Below are positions 59,001 to 64,000 of a stretch of 64,000 bases of DNA, in pieces. Positions within the stretch are counted from its first letter, which is position 1. The number at the start of each line of letters is the position of its first letter. The position numbers and the translations under genes are program-made. A model generated the notes under the pieces. It had not been told where the DNA came from and did not search any database. It was given only the letters and a program-made list of their open reading frames with translations. The stretch spans positions 894,022 to 958,021 of the forward strand of contig NC_026736.1 of assembly GCF_000210295.1 (NCBI RefSeq), written 5' to 3'. The DNA is from Trypanosoma brucei gambiense DAL972. Its lineage: Eukaryota; Euglenozoa; Kinetoplastea; Trypanosomatida; Trypanosomatidae.

Positions 59001-59936
59001 CCCATTGATGGTGATTTGCAATCTTTTACGGTTGCGAGGGAGGGGTCGTCCACCAGTGTGGGACCTGCTATGTGTACCAAACAATACGGTTATAAGCCAA
59101 TCGCTGTGTTTGAGGCACTTGATGTAGTGGCTGTTTGTGCTGTCATGGACACTGAATTTTTGCACCATCGTGGCAAGGCCCCTCGAATCGTTATCGCATT
59201 CCGAGGAACAGCAAATATGAGCAACGCCAGGGAGAACATTCGTGTTCGGCAGCGTCCGTGGCGGGAAGTAGACGGTGTCCGGCAGTGGTGGGGCCTCACG
59301 AAGCGTGCAAGAGTCCACTCGGGTTTCCTTAACATTTGGATCTCACTGAAGCCTGCTGTGCTTCATACACTTCACAGGTTCTTAAAGGAGAATTCTTCCA
59401 CTGTTTACCGTGTGTTTTGCACGGGCCACAGCATGGGGGGTGCTGTGGCTTGTCTTTGTGCCTACAGTGTGCGGCGTATGTTGCGGGAGATAGAATACCC
59501 CTTGGATGAGGTAACGGTTTACACGTTTGGTCAGCCCCCGATGGGGAACGCAGCGTTTCAAACCGCTTACGACAAGGCGATTCCCCGAACGTTTCGTGTT
59601 GTAAACGAGAGTGACGCGGTGTCCCTCTTTTCCCTGTTCGGGGGCACGCACGTTGGCACCGAAGTGGATGTTAACCGCCATGGCAATTACATCTGTAAGC
59701 CCATGTTTATTGAGATGTTATTCAGACCCACGGGAGGGAAGGGATTTGCTTTAAAAAATCATACCCTTGCTGCCTATGCCCAATCTCTTAATGCCGTTGC
59801 GGATCGGAACAGTGGTAGGGAGTGTAAGGTGCGCTGCCTGCAGCCGTATGTGCGTGATGTTGTAGACCCATCACTTAGCGCTCTTTCCAGTGCTGCCGCC
59901 AACGTCTCTGTTGAACACCAAGCTGCGAACGTGTAA
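56088..59936 (+). CDS. Membrane-bound class 3 lipase with Wntless/GOST-like region
   Basis: A 1,282-aa protein. One TM at about 103-125 is followed by an exposed region of about 230 residues with Cys and N-glycosylation sites. Seven more TMs follow at about 366-393, 404-425, 444-462, 555-573, 592-618, 637-660 and 677-697. The third of the eight has LYLDPFFAAG, like the LLYNDPFFPL of Wntless/GOST proteins. After a cytosolic segment (QWYQWLQFHGGILYIFHNEE), an acidic linker and FFNLEAAIDCLNLSWEAY (about 883-900), a class 3 lipase domain spans about 995-1240. It contains RIVIAFRGTANMSN and GHSMGGA with Ser1115 as nucleophile, Asp1176 (NESDAV) and His1225 (KNHTLAAY), so the triad looks intact. Family members cleave acylglycerols or phospholipids, as in diacylglycerol lipases; the substrate here is unknown. 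An alternative start is ATG 56187 (residue 34). Confidence 0.82.
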   Translation: MMVCLTIFLDISFRICLPVFNAHYSKRRKGGSGMPIPTVTMGPDPISEPLLHDADRDEIPFCVTRNIGREMRRGSNSDSGNRWRQVEPVLELQIETLSTTSAGWFLNSWYGALVVALVLQSLVSFQWGMVNICDSSSVSIRNLDSWRSSCVERYEYQSAELNCSGTKVLVQACDPPPHSSHRAMLPSLLGCGAVPLSAPSYAEDSPGPNHDGMSMRSGGYIPKQRQQRLFNLRWVDRNVIDIPASKANRFPRVVFSLASPQDAISGDIPFKTYQLQVVLEKFPVHAPSEGDINVNSGTSRPATTGVYRYNTTTTCFRTTPRCSSVVLPQDVVVVGGNSRITLTIIGAVEELASVASMSSVGIAFQRSFYTIFTIACRYTLIVISGVHLIFFLYRIRRTQTIYEHYWVTALNVALILYLDPFFAAGVYDENGVELYRFFEYNVPNYFIAFLNCFIFALVGASINASGEVGETKRRLKGETVPGCDAPVFEEPSPRPGRPPATVPPDMPPSSPGGDPRDLQRKEKNSWTSEAHDSSVLLASPDGDRAALVRRRGMPLWVTVSITCYFVILVGLDVGRAFVENWDWGTVADCATFCCRYLASMFYTMLLLLVFASNVLLLWLKRNLGRQPYLETRPRQLACRVFIFVFASAMVYFVVQAVLIDLLYPHIVRIVVYQPFSQLAPVMVSSCFVSHITFVYTPTTASRRVPIRPNNPMWRRVVWSRQWYQWLQFHGGILYIFHNEEQERYFNFLQNKQRLAKVLHRRSGRVPVATEHEGVGPICSTAECVWNGDGPLGTYDAESSDSSDSSGGESSFSYNSSHNEDDDVASSGRGSRRRNWSRIRRGVSTLFERAECRFVEKSALLLDSLEGAILDPLQSLQLGGNRRVPFFNLEAAIDCLNLSWEAYAPLCSDVDASRRDADGGGNGTSSYCADCTPCAFPPETRGEGDSDKSTLDERAFLEGAVDSSAVTTVDNRPIDGDLQSFTVAREGSSTSVGPAMCTKQYGYKPIAVFEALDVVAVCAVMDTEFLHHRGKAPRIVIAFRGTANMSNARENIRVRQRPWREVDGVRQWWGLTKRARVHSGFLNIWISLKPAVLHTLHRFLKENSSTVYRVFCTGHSMGGAVACLCAYSVRRMLREIEYPLDEVTVYTFGQPPMGNAAFQTAYDKAIPRTFRVVNESDAVSLFSLFGGTHVGTEVDVNRHGNYICKPMFIEMLFRPTGGKGFALKNHTLAAYAQSLNAVADRNSGRECKVRCLQPYVRDVVDPSLSALSSAAANVSVEHQAANV
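59079..59226 (+). repeat. Homogenised patch shared with the second lipase gene, copy A
   Basis: 148 bp matching 63694-63841 with one difference (T against C in the codon pair GTAGTG/GTAGCG). It encodes about 49 residues from KQYGYKP to ANMSN at the N-side of the lipase domain. Flanking coding sequence is strongly diverged. Confidence 0.88.
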
Positions 59937-60813
59937 CCAAACAGTGTATGTGAGACTTGAATTTTGGAAATATCGTATACCTTTCTTTCATAGTCGGTTT
60001 TGTGTTCACGAAAAAAAAAACCGCTTCGTTTACTTCTTCCTTTACTGTTGTCTATGTGCACGCATGTTGACTCACCTATAATCTGAGAGGCAGCGCGAGC
60101 AAGAGACAGACATGAGACGGTGCAGTTGTTCAAGTACCATTCATGGGTTTGGTGGATGATGGGGATGCGGGGTCGCTCTCCACATCGTGTCGTGGGGGAG
60201 GGGGAGGGCATTTATTGGTCGGGAGAGTTCGAGAGGTGTCGACGGTTATTGCTCCATCTTTGTGTGTGTGCACACTTGCGTATGCAGTCCCTTTTTGCCT
60301 TCATTTCGCTCTTTTGATGTCTTGTAGTAGCTGTGGACGCGCGATGCCGTGGGATCTTATGCGTGATCTCTCTGCTTAGACCGCACTTTACGATTTGGCA
60401 GCTCTCTCTCGTTGTTTTCCCTCCTTTCTCTATTTTCCTGTTTGCCGGTCATTTTTGTCAACCTCCCAACCAAAGCCTGACCACCGGGTGGTGCAGTGCC
60501 GTTGGCTGTAAACGTGACTTTGAGTGCAAAAGAGACCTATCTGTTTCCCCCCTTTACCCAAGTTAGAAAGAGTTGTTTCTTGCACTATCCGACTGTTATT
60601 CGTGCCTGTGTTTCCTTCCTGTGCCCCCTTCTTTCGCTCCAGCTGTCCCATTTACCCCCATTACTTGTGGCATTCAAAACAAAGCAGTGACGCCAACGAC
60701 ACCGACGAAAAACAAACAGGCGTAAAGGGACTTTTGCATTCGGTCAAGTACTGAGGTTTGTTTCTTTTTTCTTCCGGAGACGGAACTCAGAAGGGAGGCC
60801 AGAGCCCATCGAG
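59937..60813 (+). other. Intergenic region between the two lipase genes
   Basis: No gene in 0.88 kb. A10 near 60010-60019, T/C-rich runs at about 60410-60440 and 60600-60655, and a strong TTTGTTTCTTTTTTCTTCCGGAG near 60756-60778 just before ATG 60814. Confidence 0.5.
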
Positions 60814-63800
60814 ATGGAGAGGAGACAGGCGGGCGGGAATTTGCTGGACTCTATGAATTCTGCATCAGTGCACGTGAACGACCTTCCAGCTGAGTTCCCC
60901 CGTTTTCCACCGCAAACAATTAGCACGGGCGTTGCTTCTCAGAGTCACCGCAAAAAGTCACCGGCTTCGGGACCCCCGATGAACGGGAGTCATTCTTTTT
61001 CTCGTCATACAAACACAGGAACTGTACCTGCCATACCGCGCGCCCCACGGCGGTGCCGACTTACAAACAACGCACCATTCCCGGACCCCGCCTGCGTGGA
61101 CTGCCAAAGGCATAGCTGCTCAAGACATTCAGGCGGCAGCACGTTGGCGGGGGGAGTGGAGCTGCAGATTGAAGGGCTTACGCGCTTCGTTTGGCGGTGT
61201 ATTTGCTTTTTATGGTTGGCAGCCCTTGTCGCCGGTATAGTTTTGCAATCCTTGCCCTCTATTACATGGAGGGTGCTGGACATCTGTGGAAGGGATGCGC
61301 CTGATATGTGGAAATATGGGACATGGAATAGCAACTGTGCGACCATAGAGCTGGAGGACAGACACACCGATACCTACCGTGTTCAGTGGAATGGGCGACC
61401 ATATTCTGTGGACTTTGGTGACCCGTTGCTGCGGTTCCGTAGCCTCGTAATAAACCTGGCCAGTCCTGACGACTGGGAGGTTTTCCATCCTGACGAGCGC
61501 AGGTTCACACTGAGGGTTGCGATTCCCTTTATGGAGGAGAACAGCAACTGGTCTACTGCCCCGTTGCCGATAGTGTGCCGTCGTGGGGACGATCGATGCG
61601 TTTACATAAACCTGCCGCCGGGTGCGGTTTTGAATGACACTGGTGGAGGACGCGTGTCTCTATCTCTTAGCGATGTCCCCGGAAGTATCGCTCGAAATAT
61701 AAATAACTCAGCGGTTGGTATCCTTTTTCAAGGGCGTGCTTACGCCCTTACAGTGTTGATTTGGCGCTACATAGCCCTTACAATAACGGTTTTGCATACT
61801 ATACGGTTCGTAGTGAACCTGAAATACAACAACAGCCTCTATGAACAGTGGTGGGTTTTGGTGCTGCTGTTGGCGTCTGTGTTGTATCTCAACCCCCTCA
61901 CCGCCCTTGCCATATCTCCAGATCGGCTTCCACTGCCGCTGGAGTTCCTTGAACTTCACGTGCCATGGTGGTTTGTAGCAGTGGTGGTGAGCTATATGTT
62001 TTCTGTTATTACTGCGTCCATGCCGCGCGCTGCGAATCCCACGAAACAGGAAGGCGCTAAAAACCTGGGATGCCTTAGCCGCATGAAGGCCTGCTTCTGC
62101 CGCAGCCGCAGCATATATGACCCTCCGTTGTGGACGAAGGTAGTGGGAGTGCTTTTTATCATTATAGCCATTGGGCTTGACATAGCAGTGGCCTGGCGGT
62201 GCTGCTCTGCAACGCTACATGGGAGGGGGTCGGGTAAAAAAATTTACATTTACCTTCTCTGTTCTCTTTTCGGCTTTGGGTCGCTGGTCTGTTGTATTAT
62301 GCTCTACCGTCTACGTCGGAGCATGTCAAAGAAATCATACCTGGATTCGAGACCTCAGCAACTTGCCTGCCGTGTTTTCATGTTTATGTTCTTCACGGCC
62401 ATCATTTTCAGTATTACACAATTCGCTCTGTTTTACGTGCTCGATTTCAGAATCCCGGGTATGTTGGCGTGGCAACCACTTATACAGCTACCGGCGTTGT
62501 TGGTATGGCCAGTTTTGGTCAATGTCATGACTCTAATATACACTACCCGTCACCGCCCAGAGACGGTTCCCATTCATCCGCGAGACACGCGCTGGAAAGA
62601 AAGTGTCTGGCCTGACGATTGGTACCGATGGCTTGCTCGCCATGGCGGCAGCATGTACATTTTTCATACAGAGAAGGAGGAGGCCTCCTTCAATTGGAAA
62701 CAACTGGAGTACCGCGTACGGCGGTACCTTGTGAGGTTAAAGAGAAGGGGTGGTGTGCATAACTTATCTCTCCTTCTGCAGAGCATACCCAATGACTCTT
62801 CATCTCCACCGGTTGAGGGGCCGAGTGACCCCTCGATAAATTATACCATTATGTGCTCCGTTCACTCCCGTCCCCAGGATATAGAGTTCTGGAAGGGTCT
62901 GAGAGAGTCGATTTGTAATCGAGGCGCAGCCGAGATTGTCAACATGGACATGACGTCCACGTGCTTCCTACCGTACGTTGAAGCAGGGAGGGAAAACGAT
63001 TTGGGGCCCGAGAGACCGTCAGGCGCATCCCAAGTGATGAGACAAAATGTTGGCAGGGAAGGAGGTGGGTCCCGAGCTCCGCTGCTAGAAAACGATGGGG
63101 GAGCTCTCAACGGTTCCGTGGCGTTGAGGTTGAGCTCCACCACCGGGGATGCACCTCCCGGTGACGGGGAGCGTCGTCTGGGGTCTGTGGATGATCATTC
63201 AGGAGGTAACGGCGACGATGGAGGGTCAACTAATAACCCAAAGAGTGTGTGGCAAGCACTCCGTGGTGTAATTTCCGCTTCGGTGAGGGGAGCCGGGAGG
63301 AACTTATTCGAACGACCTGCTCATGCGTTTGAGCGTGCCGAAACCTATCTTTTGGATGCTGTTCAGCAAAGGATGCACGAACCCCTGTACCTCCCGTTTT
63401 TCAATCTTGAGACAGCCATTGACTGCTTCAACATAGCGTTTGAATCGTACAATTGGAAGGGACAGTCGCACGCCCGGGCCCAAGAAAGAAAGGTTGGAAC
63501 CTCGGGCTGCTGCCGCGGCTCTTCAAACTACCGTTCAAATGCTCGCGAATCCGCTGCTTACCCCCGGGAAACGAACCCAGACGCGTGCACCACGTCGCAA
63601 GGTGATGTTGAGATGCGCAAATTTTGCCCTAGTACCGAACAACAGTCTGTGGCAGCCACTCCAGACCATAACGGGACGCCCACTATCGATGTGAAACAAT
63701 ACGGTTATAAGCCAATCGCTGTGTTTGAGGCACTTGATGTAGCGGCTGTTTGTGCTGTCATGGACACTGAATTTTTGCACCATCGTGGCAAGGCCCCTCG

Positions 63801-64000
63801 AATCGTTATCGCATTCCGAGGAACAGCAAATATGAGCAACGTCAGGGAGGACATCAAGATGCGCCGCCGTGCTTGGGATGAAATGAAGAACGATAGGGAC
63901 AATGCGTCTCTGAACTCGAGTTGCTGCTGGGAACCAACGGTCCACTCCGGATTTTTGGAGATCTGGGAAGCACACCAAACTTCTATTGAAGAAAAACTTG
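60814..64000 (+). CDS. Second membrane-bound class 3 lipase, 3' end outside window
   Basis: The frame is open from ATG 60814 to the end of the window: 1,062 codons with no stop, so the gene is partial at its 3' end. It parallels the first lipase gene piece by piece. VELQIEGLTRFVWRCICFLW (first TM, about 112-150) matches LELQIETLS..W, followed by a similar Cys-containing exposed region. LASVLYLNP (about 350) stands for LILYLDP. DWYRWLARHGGSMYIFHTEK (about 606-625) stands for QWYQWLQFHGGILYIFHNEE, and FFNLETAIDCFNIAFESY (about 866-883) for FFNLEAAIDCLNLSWEAY. The KQYGYKP-to-ANMSN block is nearly identical at DNA level. The window ends before the catalytic Ser, so activity cannot be judged. Ends VHSGFLEIWEAHQTSIEEKL. 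Tandem paralog by duplication. Confidence 0.85.
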   Translation, partial: MERRQAGGNLLDSMNSASVHVNDLPAEFPRFPPQTISTGVASQSHRKKSPASGPPMNGSHSFSRHTNTGTVPAIPRAPRRCRLTNNAPFPDPACVDCQRHSCSRHSGGSTLAGGVELQIEGLTRFVWRCICFLWLAALVAGIVLQSLPSITWRVLDICGRDAPDMWKYGTWNSNCATIELEDRHTDTYRVQWNGRPYSVDFGDPLLRFRSLVINLASPDDWEVFHPDERRFTLRVAIPFMEENSNWSTAPLPIVCRRGDDRCVYINLPPGAVLNDTGGGRVSLSLSDVPGSIARNINNSAVGILFQGRAYALTVLIWRYIALTITVLHTIRFVVNLKYNNSLYEQWWVLVLLLASVLYLNPLTALAISPDRLPLPLEFLELHVPWWFVAVVVSYMFSVITASMPRAANPTKQEGAKNLGCLSRMKACFCRSRSIYDPPLWTKVVGVLFIIIAIGLDIAVAWRCCSATLHGRGSGKKIYIYLLCSLFGFGSLVCCIMLYRLRRSMSKKSYLDSRPQQLACRVFMFMFFTAIIFSITQFALFYVLDFRIPGMLAWQPLIQLPALLVWPVLVNVMTLIYTTRHRPETVPIHPRDTRWKESVWPDDWYRWLARHGGSMYIFHTEKEEASFNWKQLEYRVRRYLVRLKRRGGVHNLSLLLQSIPNDSSSPPVEGPSDPSINYTIMCSVHSRPQDIEFWKGLRESICNRGAAEIVNMDMTSTCFLPYVEAGRENDLGPERPSGASQVMRQNVGREGGGSRAPLLENDGGALNGSVALRLSSTTGDAPPGDGERRLGSVDDHSGGNGDDGGSTNNPKSVWQALRGVISASVRGAGRNLFERPAHAFERAETYLLDAVQQRMHEPLYLPFFNLETAIDCFNIAFESYNWKGQSHARAQERKVGTSGCCRGSSNYRSNARESAAYPRETNPDACTTSQGDVEMRKFCPSTEQQSVAATPDHNGTPTIDVKQYGYKPIAVFEALDVAAVCAVMDTEFLHHRGKAPRIVIAFRGTANMSNVREDIKMRRRAWDEMKNDRDNASLNSSCCWEPTVHSGFLEIWEAHQTSIEEKL
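63694..63841 (+). repeat. Homogenised patch shared with the first lipase gene, copy B
   Basis: Counterpart of 59079-59226. Synonymous positions are preserved as well as amino acids, which selection on protein alone would not explain. Confidence 0.88.

Noticed and set aside
62219..62615. Two + strand ORFs of about 105 codons near the end
   Set aside because: Both lie in other frames inside the open frame of the second lipase gene, which has strong homology to the first.
1..64000. tRNA genes, CRISPR arrays, retroposons (ingi/RIME-type), bacterial-type operons
   Set aside because: I looked for tRNA box B (GGTTCGA-like), regularly spaced repeats, reverse-transcriptase motifs and long poly-A-tailed inserts and saw none that could be supported.

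Overview
The window looks like nuclear DNA of an African trypanosome, most likely the Trypanosoma brucei group. Every credible gene lies on the + strand. None has an intron. Genes are preceded by long pyrimidine runs and an AG, as expected of trans-splice acceptors within one polycistronic unit. The trypanosomatid-specific redox protein tryparedoxin is present in several copies. The species is inferred from gene content and style; I could not search a database.

Region by region: 1-13.6 kb holds a small unknown protein, mitochondrial EF-Ts, BBS7 of the BBSome, a probable C1a-32/CLAMP-type axonemal protein, an unknown putative mitochondrial protein, a three-RRM RGG-box protein and a small one-pass membrane protein. 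14.3-19.3 kb holds radial spoke protein 4/6, an aprataxin and a Bet1-type Qc-SNARE. 21.3-26.8 kb is one full-length ABCA-type transporter. 27.9-31.8 kb holds a NUFIP1-like zinc-finger protein and a small EF-hand-like protein.

31.9-40.5 kb is a tandem locus in which tryparedoxin alternates with a second EF-hand-like gene. Two 2,386-bp units differ at one base that I could find. A third tryparedoxin copy runs into a 100-N assembly gap and is broken beside it. Sequence after the gap repeats the flank of the upstream EF-hand gene, so copy number and order here are not reliable. Directly downstream (40.7-43.8 kb) lies a 1,024-residue protein that looks like an enlarged tryparedoxin-fold protein whose WCPPC active site has become WHPAT.

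44-56 kb carries an EI24-family membrane protein, an unknown membrane protein, an unknown soluble protein, the splicing factor Yju2/CWC16 and the ER-exit-site scaffold Sec16. 56-64 kb carries two paralogous large membrane-anchored class 3 lipases; the second runs off the window. They appear to join a Wntless/GOST-like seven-pass region to a lipase domain, and they share a 148-bp nearly identical DNA patch inside otherwise diverged genes, which suggests gene conversion.

The genes do not form one pathway, as is usual for trypanosome polycistrons. Loose themes are flagellum and cilium (BBS7, CLAMP protein, RSP4/6), secretory pathway (Bet1, Sec16, EI24), redox (tryparedoxins) and RNA processing (RRM protein, NUFIP1-like, Yju2). 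Start codons were taken as the first in-frame ATG after a plausible splice acceptor; GTG and TTG starts were not accepted.
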